Origin: an uncultured bacterium
Lineage (GTDB): Bacteria > Bacteroidota > Rhodothermia > Rhodothermales > Rubricoccaceae
Assembly (NCBI GenBank): GCA_947493945.1
Contig: CANLSR010000003.1
Span: 1-64,000 of the forward strand
Reading direction: 5' to 3'
Length of the DNA: 64,000 bases
Position 1 is the stretch's first letter. The number at the start of each line of letters is the position of its first letter. Below the pieces are notes generated by a model. It ran no database searches. It was not told the DNA's origin and saw only the letters and a program-made list of their open reading frames with translations. The position numbers were made by a program, and so were the translations under genes. This document shows positions 28,205 through 36,606 of the stretch, in pieces.

Positions 28205-28342
28205 GTCATCCTGAGCAGAGGCCGCAGGCGAAGGATCTCGACTCCGGCTCTCGGCACGTCGGTGCCGGTCCCGATGACCTGGAGCGTCGGCGTCGAGCTC
28301 CTTGGCTGCGCCGTCCCTTCGGGGTCGCGCGCTCAGGATGAC
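28205..28342. mobile_element. MITE-like element with 12-bp perfect terminal inverted repeats
   Basis: 138 bp bounded by GTCATCCTGAGC (28205-28216) and its exact complement GCTCAGGATGAC (28331-28342), with GAAGGATCTC just inside the left end and GGCTGCGCCGTCCCTTC near the right end. It has no coding capacity. The only thing in the 347-bp spacer between the convergent ZIP and HsdR_N-like genes, it has a degenerate relative at 57577-57742. No clear target-site duplication was seen. It could be a non-autonomous transposable element or a REP-like intergenic repeat. Confidence 0.7.
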
Positions 28343-28461
28343 GTGTTCTGGAGGGCTGGAGTCAGGAGTTGACGACCCCGTCCCCTTCGCGGGGATGACT
28401 CGTTGGGGGAGGCCGTGCCCCATCACCCGATCGAGCTCTATCTGGCAGAGGGCTCGACGCC

Positions 28462-28878
28462 TCACTGAGCACCGAACGCGGGGATCGCCTCGACGAACCG
28501 CCAGCCGGCGCCGTCGCGGACGCAGCAGTACCGCGCCTCGCCGTTGTCCACCACCAAGACGCCCGCGCCCAGGACGGCGTTGTAGCGGGCGAGCTGGTCG
28601 AAGGTGTCCTGGGCGATGGCCACGCCGGGCGCCTTGCACTCGGCCAGGAGCGCCGGGCGCTGGTCGCGGCCGTACGCCACGACGTCGGCGCGCCACGTCT
28701 TGCCGCCGAACGCCACGCCGCGCTCGACCGCCAGCAGGCCGGGCGGGTACCCCAGCGCCGCCAGGTCGGCCAGCAGCCGCTGGCGGACGCCCTCCTCGGG
28801 CGTGAGCACCACCCACCGGCGCCGGATCGGGTCGTGGACCAGCGTCCGCCCGCCCTCGGTGCGCGTGCGCAGGCTCAC
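28462..28878 (-). CDS. HsdR N-terminal-domain-like small protein
   Basis: 138 residues from a GTG start at 28878. It has the nuclease-like core seen in the N-terminal domain of type I restriction R proteins: VHDPIRRRWVVLTPEEGVRQRL, WRADVVAYGRD, LLAECKAPGV and FDQLARYNAVL. The D ... ECK pair fits a PD-(D/E)xK fold. In Bacteroidota such stand-alone proteins are common and are not part of restriction systems; no HsdM or HsdS gene is nearby. Its start overlaps the stop of the upstream gene (GTGA), so the two are translationally coupled. Confidence 0.8.
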   Translation of the reverse strand: MSLRTRTEGGRTLVHDPIRRRWVVLTPEEGVRQRLLADLAALGYPPGLLAVERGVAFGGKTWRADVVAYGRDQRPALLAECKAPGVAIAQDTFDQLARYNAVLGAGVLVVDNGEARYCCVRDGAGWRFVEAIPAFGAQ

Positions 28879-29312
28879 GCGGCGCGGCGAACGAGCGCGC
28901 GGTAGGCCCCGACCCAGTGGTCGGCGTCGCGCGTCATCTTGCCGATGTTGACGTCGGCGAACTTGGGGATCAGGCCCAGCAGCTCGGGCACCACGTCGGG
29001 CCAGTCGCCCGCCACCGCCAGCGCCTCCAGGCGGTCGGCGGTCTGGGGCGCCCAGCGGTAGTCGGCGCGCAGCTGCTCGGCCTTTTTCCAGTAGTTCCGG
29101 TCGTCCCAAGACTGGGCGCTGCCCTCGATCGTGTCGCCGATGCCGCGCAGGTGGAAGGCGAGGTAGGCCACGAGGTCTTTGGCCTCGTCGTCGAAGGCGC
29201 CGGCGGCCAGGCTGGGGCGCTGGGCGAGCAGCCGGAGCGCCTCGGCGGAGGCTCGGGTGTGGGCGCGGCGGCGCTTGGCCGGCGTGTCGCCGGCGTGGAT
29301 GATTCGGGCCAC
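28875..29312 (-). CDS. Conserved-looking hypothetical protein coupled to the HsdR_N-like gene
   Basis: 145 residues from a GTG start at 29312 (MARIIHAGDTPAKRRRAH). It is mostly helical and soluble with no signal peptide. Notable stretches are LVAYLAFHLRGIGDTIEGSAQSWDDRNYWKKAEQLR and MTRDADHWVGAYRALVRRAA. I do not recognise a family by name. Overlap of its stop with the next start (4 bp, GTGA) implies a joint function with the HsdR_N-like protein. Both stay unexplained. Confidence 0.75.
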   Translation of the reverse strand: MARIIHAGDTPAKRRRAHTRASAEALRLLAQRPSLAAGAFDDEAKDLVAYLAFHLRGIGDTIEGSAQSWDDRNYWKKAEQLRADYRWAPQTADRLEALAVAGDWPDVVPELLGLIPKFADVNIGKMTRDADHWVGAYRALVRRAA

Positions 29313-29465
29313 AGGGTCGGTCGGGGGAGACGCCCGGAAGGTAGGCCGCCGAGAGCGGCCCGTGGCCCGCCGCGCGAGCGGGTCGGGGGCCGGTTCCGAC
29401 GGGCGGGCGCCGCGCGTGCGGACGCCCGGGCGCCGTACGTTCACCGTCCTCGTTCCCCCCCGCCG

Positions 29466-30614
29466 ATGACTCCCCCCCGCCCCCGTTCCCGGCGCGACGT
29501 CGTGCGCATGCTCGGCGCCAGCGCCGCGGCCCTCCCGCTGGCCGGCTGCGGCGCGGCGTGGGGCCTGACGCCCGCCCCTCCCGAGCCGCCCGTCCAGGTC
29601 CCGCTGCCCCCGCTGGCGCCTCCGCCCGTCGAGGCGGCCGAGGTCATGGCCGTCCCGCGCGGCGACGCCCGGCCGCCGGCAACCCCGCGCGCGGCCCGGC
29701 TCCCGCCCCGGCTCCCGGCCGGCGGCACCGTCGGGCTGGTGGCGCCGGCCGGCGTGCTCCGCTCGGCGGACCAGGTCGACGCCGCCGTGACGGCGCTCGA
29801 AGGGCTGGGCTTCCGGACCAAGGTCGGCCGCAACGTGCTGTCCCGGTTCGGGTTTCTGGCCGGCACCGACGCCGCGCGGGCCCGCGACTTTATGACGATG
29901 ATCCGCGACCCCGAGATCGACGCCATCCTGGCCGTGCGCGGCGGGTGGGGCTGCGCCCGGGTGCTCCCGCTGCTGGACTACGACGAGATCGCGGCCCACC
30001 CCAAGCCCATCGTCGGCTACTCCGACATCACGGCCCTGCTGCTGGCGATCTACGCCCGCACGGGCCTGGTGACGTTCCACGGGCCCGTCGGCGTGTCGAC
30101 GTGGCAGGGCCTGACCTCGGGCAGCTTTGTCCAGACGCTGGTGCACGGCCTCGCGCCGGTCGTCGGGCCGGAGACGCGGCTCAACCGCGACCGCACCCAG
30201 ACCGTCCGGCCCGGCGTGGCCGAGGGGCCGGTCGTGGGCGGCAACCTGTCGGTGATCGCCGGGCTGGCGGGCACCGGCTACCTGCCCGACTTCGACGGCC
30301 ACATCGTCTTTTTCGAGGAGGTCGATGAGGACGCCTACAGGCTCGACCGGATGCTGGTCCAGCTCGAACTGGCGGGGACGCTGCGCGACCCGGCCGGGAT
30401 CGCCTGGGGGCAGTGCGCGTCGTGCGGCTCCGGCGGGTCCACGTGGACGGCCAGCGAGACGATCCGCCGGCACCTCCAGGGCTACCGCTGCCCGTCGGTG
30501 ATGGGGGCGCCCATCGGGCACGTGTCGCCGGTGTACACGCTGCCCATCGGCCTGCCGGCGCGCCTGGACGCGGAGGCGGGGACGCTGGAGTACGTCGGCA
30601 GCGCCGTCGCTTGA
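29466..30614 (+). CDS. ldcA: LD-carboxypeptidase (peptidase family S66), exported
   Basis: 382 residues. The N-terminus SRRDVVRMLGASAAALPLAGC combines a twin-arginine motif with lipobox LAGC, so it may be a Tat-exported lipoprotein. A Pro-rich linker (about 35-85) leads to the S66 fold: GGTVGLVAPAGVL, AVRGGWGCARVLPLLDYD, nucleophile Ser in VGYSDITALL, VFFEEVDEDAYRLDRML with the Glu, and MGAPIGHVSPV with the His. These enzymes cut the L-Lys/Dap-D-Ala bond of murein tetrapeptides; some relatives (MccF) cleave microcin C. LdcA of E. coli is cytoplasmic, so export is a notable difference seen in several other phyla. Confidence 0.88.
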   Translation: MTPPRPRSRRDVVRMLGASAAALPLAGCGAAWGLTPAPPEPPVQVPLPPLAPPPVEAAEVMAVPRGDARPPATPRAARLPPRLPAGGTVGLVAPAGVLRSADQVDAAVTALEGLGFRTKVGRNVLSRFGFLAGTDAARARDFMTMIRDPEIDAILAVRGGWGCARVLPLLDYDEIAAHPKPIVGYSDITALLLAIYARTGLVTFHGPVGVSTWQGLTSGSFVQTLVHGLAPVVGPETRLNRDRTQTVRPGVAEGPVVGGNLSVIAGLAGTGYLPDFDGHIVFFEEVDEDAYRLDRMLVQLELAGTLRDPAGIAWGQCASCGSGGSTWTASETIRRHLQGYRCPSVMGAPIGHVSPVYTLPIGLPARLDAEAGTLEYVGSAVA

Positions 30615-30617
30615 GCG

Positions 30618-30667
30618 GCGGGTCGGTGATTCAGTGAGTCGGTCGGTCCGTGGTTTGGTGGACCGGG
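30618..30667. repeat. Copy of a short dispersed repeat (CAGTGA-TCGGTG type)
   Basis: GGGTCGGTGATTCAGTGAGTC and GGTCGGTCCGTGGTTTGGTGGACC follow the ldcA stop. The same words in similar order and in inverted form occur at 49157-49248. The piece GGTCC ... GGACC can form a hairpin and may end the ldcA transcript. Confidence 0.4.
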
Positions 30668-30886
30668 CAATCCGTGCCACGAATCTCCGCCCTACGGCGA
30701 CCGCCAGCCGGGCTCGGCGCTGGCGGTTCGAGTGCGCGGCAGCCACGGCACACCGAGTTCGGTGACGTTGTAGCGGACGGTAACGCTGTAGCGGAACACG
30801 AGTCGCCCCGCTGGCGGTTTAGGCGCTCGGCGTCTCAGAACGAGACCGGCGCTCGGTCGTTGGAGAGCGCCCTTTCTCCCCCGACC

Positions 30887-31789
30887 ATGCCGTCGCTCCT
30901 GCTCGACCCCTTCGCGCCCGGCCTGGCGCGCGTGCCCGTCGCGTTCGTCAACGTCTACCTCGTCGGCAGGCCCGGCGAGCCGTTCGTCGTGGTGGATACC
31001 GGGCTGCCTCGGGCGGCGGGGCTCGTGCGCCGGGCCGTCGGGGCCCGGTTCGGCGCCGGCGCGCGGCCCGAGGCCATCGTGCTCACGCACGGGCACTTCG
31101 ACCACGCCGGCTCGGCGCTGGCGCTGGCCCGGGCGTGGGACGTGCCGGTCTACGCCCACCCGATGGAGACGCCCTACCTGACGGGCCGGTCGGCCTACGC
31201 GCCCCAGGACCCGACGATGGGCGGCGCCATCGCCTTCCTGAGCCGCTTTTTCCCCAGCGACGGCTGCGACCTGGGCACGCGCGTGCACCCGCTCCCCGCC
31301 GACGGCTCCGTGCCCGGCGCGCCCGGCTGGCGGTGGCTGCCGACGCCCGGCCACTCGGCGGGCCACGTGAGCCTGTGGCGCGAGCGGGACCGGGCGCTGC
31401 TGGCCGGCGACGCGCTCGCGACGATGGACCTGGACAGCTGGACGGCCCAGGTGACCAAGCCGCGCGTGTTCGACCGACCGCCGGTGCCGTTCACGCCCGA
31501 CTGGGGCGCGACGCGGGCCAGCATCCGGGCGCTCGCGGACCTCGGGCCGGCCGTGGTCGCCGCCGGGCACGGGCTCCCGATCACCACGCGTGCGGCCGAG
31601 CGGCTCCGGGCCTTGGACGGCGCCGTCGAGGTCCCCGTCGGGCACCGGTACGGGGCGATGCCGGCGCTGGCCGACGAGATGGGCCTGGTGGCCGTGCCGC
31701 CGCCGGTGCCCGACCCGGTCCCGCTCCGCCTGGCGGCCGCCGTGGCCGGGGCGACCGTCGCCGCCGGGCTCGCGCGCCGGCTCGCCTAG
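30887..31789 (+). CDS. MBL-fold metallo-hydrolase
   Basis: 300 residues from ATG 30887 (MPSLLLDPFAPGLARVPVAF). The di-zinc motif THGHFDHAGSALALA is complete. Later ligands lie in PTPGHSAGHVSLW, LLAGDALA and AAGHGLPI. The C-terminal 25 residues are hydrophobic (LAAAVAGATVAAGLARRLA) and could form a membrane anchor. The layout is that of glyoxalase-II-like or lactonase-like hydrolases; the substrate cannot be assigned. Upstream in-frame sequence is intergenic in character. It is convergent with the DUF421 gene, with one CCGCCAGCGGGG motif between them at 31797. Confidence 0.85.
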   Translation: MPSLLLDPFAPGLARVPVAFVNVYLVGRPGEPFVVVDTGLPRAAGLVRRAVGARFGAGARPEAIVLTHGHFDHAGSALALARAWDVPVYAHPMETPYLTGRSAYAPQDPTMGGAIAFLSRFFPSDGCDLGTRVHPLPADGSVPGAPGWRWLPTPGHSAGHVSLWRERDRALLAGDALATMDLDSWTAQVTKPRVFDRPPVPFTPDWGATRASIRALADLGPAVVAAGHGLPITTRAAERLRALDGAVEVPVGHRYGAMPALADEMGLVAVPPPVPDPVPLRLAAAVAGATVAAGLARRLA

Positions 31790-31814
31790 CCCGTCCGCCA
31801 GCGGGGCCCGCGCG

Positions 31815-32387
31815 TTAGGTGGTCGAGTCGGGGGGGCGGCTGGCGAACGCGCCCTTCGTTGGGTCGATGTCCCACTCTTTCGCGGCGCCACGCACGCCGG
31901 AGAGCGCCTCGGCCTTCCCGCTATCGACCGAGTTCATCACCGAGAACGTCCCGTCGGATTCGAGGACGACGGCCGAGATGCCCTCCACCTGAGAGACGCC
32001 GTCGTTGCGTAGCGCCGTCCGGATCTCCTCGCGCGTGACGCGCTCCCTCCGCATGGCGTCCTCCATGAACTGGCCGCCGTGGAACACCAGGGTCGGACGC
32101 GACTTGAGGAGTGCCTCGAAGCTGTTGGACCGGACCGAGACCCACGTCACGAAGGTCTGGAGCGCCACCAACATCGCCACCGCCGCCACGCCGTTGACGA
32201 CCGGCGTGCCGCTCGTGACGGTCGAGGCGACGAGCGAGCCGATGGCGACGGTGACGACAAAGTCGAAGGCGTTCATCTTCGACAGCGTCCGCTTGCCGCC
32301 GAGGCGGAGCACCAGGATCAGCAGCGGGTAGGTGATCACGACGGCCAGCAGGACCTTGCCCAGCGAGGCCCACGAGTCAAACAGCAT
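31815..32387 (-). CDS. DUF421 (YetF-like) membrane protein
   Basis: 190 residues. Two or three N-terminal membrane spans (about residues 8-80) precede a soluble YetF-type domain with LRLGGKRTLSKMNAFDFVVTVAIGS, PTLVFHGGQFMEDAMRRERVT and EEIRTALRNDGVSQVEGISAVVLESDGTFSVM. All are hallmark segments of DUF421. The biochemical role is not established; relatives in Bacillus spores are germination or coat-associated proteins. It is a single gene in a minus-strand cluster. Confidence 0.87.
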   Translation of the reverse strand: MLFDSWASLGKVLLAVVITYPLLILVLRLGGKRTLSKMNAFDFVVTVAIGSLVASTVTSGTPVVNGVAAVAMLVALQTFVTWVSVRSNSFEALLKSRPTLVFHGGQFMEDAMRRERVTREEIRTALRNDGVSQVEGISAVVLESDGTFSVMNSVDSGKAEALSGVRGAAKEWDIDPTKGAFASRPPDSTT

Positions 32388-32448
32388 CAGGAGGAGGGGG
32401 AGCGAGCGCGGTGTACGGCCCTCCCTCCGTTTCGTTCACGCGCCGCCG

Positions 32449-32961
32449 CTACCGCCAGCCCGAGCGGCGGCGGCCGGGGATGGGCACGATCAGGCCGTCG
32501 AGGACCAAGTGGCTAAAGTAGCCCACCACCGCCGCGCCGTAGAACGGGAGCCCCGACAGCGGCCGGTCGGGCGTGAGCACGTACGGGAGCACCAGCAGCG
32601 GGCTCGGGATGAGCAGCATCGCCCACAGCGTGTGCGTCCAGCCGCGGTGCTTGCCCAGCGCCGGCAGGATGCAGAACAGGCCGAGGTAGGCCGCCTCCTC
32701 GAACTGCCGCGTGCCGATCAGCGCCACGTCGGCGACGAAGAAGATGGAGTAGAACAGGTTCTGGCCCTTCGAGTTGGTGTCGACGTCGGGCCAGAGCCCG
32801 AACATCAGGCACAGGCCGAACAGCGCGACCGGATACGCCACCAGCTCGGCGTCGGACAGCCGGAGGTACGCCTGGTCGACGGAGTAGACGAGCGCGAGCC
32901 CGGCGAGGTAGACGCCGTAGAAGACGGTGGCGCCAGCGAGGTGTCCGCGGTATCCGGCCAC
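32449..32961 (-). CDS. YdjM-like membrane-bound metal-dependent hydrolase
   Basis: 170 residues from a GTG start. Four or so membrane spans. It has the conserved His/Asp pattern of the YdjM (LexA-regulated inner membrane hydrolase) family: YRGHLAGATVFYG, FGLWPDVDTNSKGQ, KHRGWTHTLWAML and GYFSHLVLDGL. Function in the family is unproven; a metal-dependent hydrolase fold is predicted. No LexA box was noticed upstream. It is about 60 bp upstream of the DUF421 gene on the same strand and may be co-transcribed. Confidence 0.8.
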   Translation of the reverse strand: MAGYRGHLAGATVFYGVYLAGLALVYSVDQAYLRLSDAELVAYPVALFGLCLMFGLWPDVDTNSKGQNLFYSIFFVADVALIGTRQFEEAAYLGLFCILPALGKHRGWTHTLWAMLLIPSPLLVLPYVLTPDRPLSGLPFYGAAVVGYFSHLVLDGLIVPIPGRRRSGWR

Positions 32962-33010
32962 GTGGTTGGGTGCGAGGTGGGGGCACAGGGTACGCCAGCG
33001 CCAAGCGCCG

Positions 33011-33694
33011 TTACGCGGCGCGGCGCTGGCGGGCCGCGTCCGCCAGCGGGTCGCGGCGGGCGTCGGCGAGGGCGAGGAGCCGGTCGAACTGGGCCTCGGA
33101 GATCTCGGGCGGCGTCCGGGTGTTGGGGACGGTCCCGAACAAGGCCAGCCAGTCGTCGGTCAGGACAGGCGGCGGGTCGTGGAGGTCGAGCAGGCGCGTC
33201 TGGCACGCCAGGACCGTCCCGCAGTCGGCGGCCCGAGCGGCGCACACGGCGTCCCAGTCGCCGTCGTGGGCGCGGCCGTGGTGGATCGTCAGCGGGACCG
33301 GCAGCGGCGGGTTGCCGTCGACGACCAGGTTGCCGGGCGGGCGCAGGCCGCGCTCGGCGTACCACCGGGCCGCGTCGGCGTGCGTCTCGAACCGGGCGAC
33401 GGCTTCCAGCACGGCCACCAGCCGCCAGTGCGCCGCCCGGCCGGGCACGCCGCCCCACCGCCCCTTGGTCGTCGTGAACACGACGGCGTCGCCGACCGCC
33501 AGCCGGGGCACGAAGCCCCGACCCCGGCTCGACGACGTCAGCGCCGGGAGCGGGTGCTCGAAGTCGGGCTCACGGCGGCTCATGCCGTTGGCGTACGGCG
33601 GCAGCCCGAACGCCTCGACGGCGCGGCGCCCGCCCAGCGTCTTGACGAGCGGCCAGTAGGAGCAGAGATAGTAGCGGCCGGGGCGGTCGTCCAT
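33011..33694 (-). CDS. Hypothetical protein
   Basis: 227 residues, soluble, not recognised. It opens MDDRPGRYYLCSYWPLVKTLGGRRAVEAFG. A conserved-looking segment, GFVPRLAVGDAVVFTTTKGRWGG, followed by WRLVAVLEAVARFETHADAARWY, is reminiscent of small beta-barrel ASCH/EVE-like folds that carry a ligand pocket, but this is only a visual impression. It includes several cysteines (CSYW, CAARAADCG, ACQTR). Codon use matches the chromosome. Its neighbours give no functional hint. Confidence 0.7.
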   Translation of the reverse strand: MDDRPGRYYLCSYWPLVKTLGGRRAVEAFGLPPYANGMSRREPDFEHPLPALTSSSRGRGFVPRLAVGDAVVFTTTKGRWGGVPGRAAHWRLVAVLEAVARFETHADAARWYAERGLRPPGNLVVDGNPPLPVPLTIHHGRAHDGDWDAVCAARAADCGTVLACQTRLLDLHDPPPVLTDDWLALFGTVPNTRTPPEISEAQFDRLLALADARRDPLADAARQRRAA

Positions 33695-33816
33695 GTCCCG
33701 AAGGTCCGGCCCGTCGGTGCCGCCAGCGTGTCACGGGCTCGCCGTCGCGCTCGGCTCGATGACCTGGACTTCAACCACGGCCGTGTCACTCGTTGTCCCA
33801 GCTCCTACAGGCGGGG

Positions 33817-34089
33817 CTAGGACAGGAAGAGGTCGTTGACGATGCCGAACAGCGCAACAGCCACCGCGATGCCAGCGACGACGTTGGCGACGGCTCGGAT
33901 CGTCGTGTTGCCGGTCCTGCCGCTCCACCAGTAGAGGAGCATCGACGGGCCAAAGATGAGCATGGCCGGGCCGAAGTACGAGCCGGGATCGGGGGTCACG
34001 AACGTCTCGACGACGCCGATCAACGTCAGCACGACGCCGAAGACGAGCGAGTACTTGTCGGTGAACGTCTCTTCGGCCTTGGCTTTCAT
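33817..34089 (-). CDS. Small membrane protein, three predicted spans
   Basis: 90 residues from ATG 34089 (MKAKAEETFTDKYSLVF). Hydrophobic stretches LVFGVVLTLIGVVETFV, FGPAMLIFGPSMLLYWW and AVANVVAGIAVAVALFGIV suggest three spans with the short basic N-terminus in the cytoplasm. It was reached by reading past a longer antisense-like frame. I do not recognise the family. It follows murJ by about 107 bp on the same strand; whether it is co-transcribed is unclear. Confidence 0.7.
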   Translation of the reverse strand: MKAKAEETFTDKYSLVFGVVLTLIGVVETFVTPDPGSYFGPAMLIFGPSMLLYWWSGRTGNTTIRAVANVVAGIAVAVALFGIVNDLFLS

Positions 34090-34196
34090 GAGTCGGGAGC
34101 GCGGTAGGACCAACCCTTCTGCGGCGCGGCACCGCCCACCCGTTCCGCCGCAGCCACCACCCGCTGGCGGCGCTGCTCGGCAGGGCGCGGGCGGAG

Positions 34197-36110
34197 CTAG
34201 CGCTTCAGCTTGCGGAGGAACCGGCCGACCCAGGCGTCGGACTCTTTCAGGCCCACCAGGTGGCCCAGCGCCAGGTACGACAGGCCGTAGAGCGCGATCA
34301 CGCCGATGCCGTAGAGCCAGACCGGCACGCCGCCCATCGGCACGAGCCAGCGGACGAGCGCGGCCGGCACCGCCGCCAGCCCGGCGAGCCCGGCCATCTG
34401 GAGCGCGCCGTCCCACGGCAGCCGGAACCGAGGGTCGTGCTGGCGGAGCGCGCCGACCAGGCGCCACAACTCCACCCAGGCACCCACCGCCGAGCCCAGC
34501 GCCAGCCCGACGGCGCCCAGCCGCAGTGGGTCGCCGTCGTTGGAGACGCCGATCACCTGGGCCACGCTGAACCGGTCGAGCAGGAACATCAGCCCGGCGC
34601 CGATCACGGCCGAGACGGCGACGCGCCAGACGGCGATCTTGGCCGGCGTCTTGGTGTCGTTCAAGGCATAGAACGCGTTTTGGAGCAGCCGCCCGGCCGT
34701 CGTCGCGACCATGCCCAGCGAGTAGGCCGCCAGCACCAGCGTCACTTGCCAGGTGTCGGCCGCGCCGAACTGGCCCGTCTGATAGAACGCGCCGACGACC
34801 AGGGCGCCGAAGCCGAGGTAGCCCACGACGGTCGGGACGATCAGGTAGAAGATCTGGCGGATGGAGCCCGCGACGCGGCCCAGGAACTCGTCGAGCTCGG
34901 AGGCCGAGATGCGGCTCAGCTCGGGCAGCTCGCTGGCGGCGACGCTCATCCCGAACAGCGAGATCGGCAGGAGGTAGAGCGTCTGGGCGTAGCCGATGGC
35001 GCCGAGCGCGCCGGCGGCGACGAACGTGGAGAGCCAGAAGTCGAGGTAGCCCGAGAGCTGGTAGGCGCCGCGCCCCAGCACGACCGGACCGAACGCCGCG
35101 ATGGCTTCGCGCACGCCCTTGACGTCCAAGGACAGGCTCGGCCGGAAGCCCTTGAGCAACCTCAGAACGGTCGGGAGTTGGACCGCGAACTGCAGGATTC
35201 CGCCCGCGATGCCGCCCACGAAGACCGCGATCAGCACGCGGCTCAGCGCGTCGGCCGGAACGACGGCCAGGTCCCCGATGCCCAGCGGATCGTCCAGGTA
35301 CAGGTACGCCCCGCCGAACAGCGCCGCCAGCAGCGCCACGTTCCAGGCGACCGGCGCGAAGTAGGACATCAGGAACCGGCGGTGGCTGTTGAGCACGCCC
35401 AGGCACCACGCGCTCAGCACCAGGAACGCCGTCATGGGGAACGCCAGCCGCGTCACCGTCACCGCCAGTTGGTAGCGGTCGATCACGATCTCGCCGGCCG
35501 CCAGCTTGTCGGCGTCGTCCAGGAAGCCCGACGCGATGACGGCCACGAACGGCTCCGCCAGCAGCACGCCCAGGGCCGCGGCCCCGAAGGCGACCACGGC
35601 CAGGATCCCGAAGATGGCCCCGGCGAATCGGCCCGCGTCCTCCTCGCGTCCCTCCTCCAGCATCCGGCTGTAGATGGGGATAAACGACGCCGAGAGCGTG
35701 CCCTCGCCCAGCAGGTTCTGGAGGAAGTTGGGCGCCCGGAGCGCCAGCCGGTACACGTCGGCAAAGGCGCCGCTCCCGAAAAAGAAGGCCACGGCGCGGT
35801 CGCGCACCAGCCCGATGACGCGGCTGGCGAAGATGCCGGCGGCGACCAGGATGGCGCCCCCGCTGGCGGGGTCCGTCGGTGCAGACTCGGCCGCTTGGCC
35901 CACCGGCGCGGGCTCGTCCATGACAGGATCCAGCCGCGCCGCCTCGGCCGGAGAGCCCGGCGCGGCGTCGGCCTCGCTCAGGGTCTCGGCGCCCTCGGCG
36001 GGCGCGCTCAGGCCGCTCGGGGCCAGCGCGGCGTCGGGCGAGGGCTCGTTCTGAGGCTCCGGGACCGACTCGGGGGACGGCCGCGGCTCGTCGTCTGTGG
36101 GCTCCGCCAT
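34197..36110 (-). CDS. murJ: Lipid II flippase MurJ (MviN)
   Basis: 637 residues. Fourteen membrane spans are expected from about residue 90 on. The family opening FASRVIGLVRDRAVAFFFGSGAFADVY is followed by NFLQNLLGEGTLSASFIPIYSRML, the most conserved MurJ stretch. It moves lipid-linked peptidoglycan precursor across the inner membrane. Residues 1-85 are an acidic, Pro/Ala/Glu-rich extension that most MurJ proteins lack, probably disordered and cytoplasmic. The start codon follows the aroQ stop with no gap (aroQ stop 36111-36113, murJ start 36110), so the two are translationally linked. Confidence 0.95.
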   Translation of the reverse strand: MAEPTDDEPRPSPESVPEPQNEPSPDAALAPSGLSAPAEGAETLSEADAAPGSPAEAARLDPVMDEPAPVGQAAESAPTDPASGGAILVAAGIFASRVIGLVRDRAVAFFFGSGAFADVYRLALRAPNFLQNLLGEGTLSASFIPIYSRMLEEGREEDAGRFAGAIFGILAVVAFGAAALGVLLAEPFVAVIASGFLDDADKLAAGEIVIDRYQLAVTVTRLAFPMTAFLVLSAWCLGVLNSHRRFLMSYFAPVAWNVALLAALFGGAYLYLDDPLGIGDLAVVPADALSRVLIAVFVGGIAGGILQFAVQLPTVLRLLKGFRPSLSLDVKGVREAIAAFGPVVLGRGAYQLSGYLDFWLSTFVAAGALGAIGYAQTLYLLPISLFGMSVAASELPELSRISASELDEFLGRVAGSIRQIFYLIVPTVVGYLGFGALVVGAFYQTGQFGAADTWQVTLVLAAYSLGMVATTAGRLLQNAFYALNDTKTPAKIAVWRVAVSAVIGAGLMFLLDRFSVAQVIGVSNDGDPLRLGAVGLALGSAVGAWVELWRLVGALRQHDPRFRLPWDGALQMAGLAGLAAVPAALVRWLVPMGGVPVWLYGIGVIALYGLSYLALGHLVGLKESDAWVGRFLRKLKR

Positions 36111-36557
36111 CTAGACCGACCCCGCGACGTGGCGGACCGCCAGCGCGTAGCCGGCCAGCCCGAGCCCGGTGATCACGCCCGCGCACACGGCCGACAGCAG
36201 CGACACGTGCCGAAAGTCCTCGCGCGCGTACACGTTCGAGATGTGGACCTCCACGACGGGCGTCGAGATCGAGGCCACCGCGTCGCGCAGCGCCACCGAC
36301 GTGTGGGCGTAGCCGCCCGGGTTGAACACCACGCCCGCCGTCTCGACGGCGTCGGCGCCGTGGAGCGCGTCGATCAGGTCGCCTTCGGAGTTGTGCTGGG
36401 CGAACCGGAGCGCCAGCTCGGGGAACTGGCGGCGGAGGTCGGCCTCCAGGTCGGCCAGGGTGGCGGCGCCGTAGGTCTCGGGCTCGCGGACTCCCAGGCG
36501 GTTGAGGTTGGGGCCGTTGAGGACCAGGACGCCGGGGCGGAGGGACGAGTCGGGCAT
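36111..36557 (-). CDS. aroQ: 3-dehydroquinate dehydratase, type II
   Basis: 148 residues, the normal size. It has the type II motif VLVLNGPNLNRLGVREPETYG with the catalytic Tyr, FNPGGYAHTSVALRDA with the His, and VVEVHISNVYAREDFRH. It dehydrates 3-dehydroquinate to 3-dehydroshikimate in aromatic amino acid synthesis and assembles as a dodecamer in other species. It is directly upstream of murJ without a gap; 49 bp separate it from the PhnP-like gene. Confidence 0.96.
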   Translation of the reverse strand: MPDSSLRPGVLVLNGPNLNRLGVREPETYGAATLADLEADLRRQFPELALRFAQHNSEGDLIDALHGADAVETAGVVFNPGGYAHTSVALRDAVASISTPVVEVHISNVYAREDFRHVSLLSAVCAGVITGLGLAGYALAVRHVAGSV

Positions 36558-36606
36558 GGAGGGGCGGCGGGTGCCGGAAGGTACGTGGGCGCGCCGGCCG
36601 GCTGGG

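Noticed and set aside
28462-28878. Type I restriction-modification system
   Set aside because: Only a stand-alone N-terminal HsdR-like domain is present; no helicase part, HsdM or HsdS.
30720-30760. tRNA-like GGTTCGAGT box
   Set aside because: No acceptor stem, anticodon arm or D arm can be folded around it.
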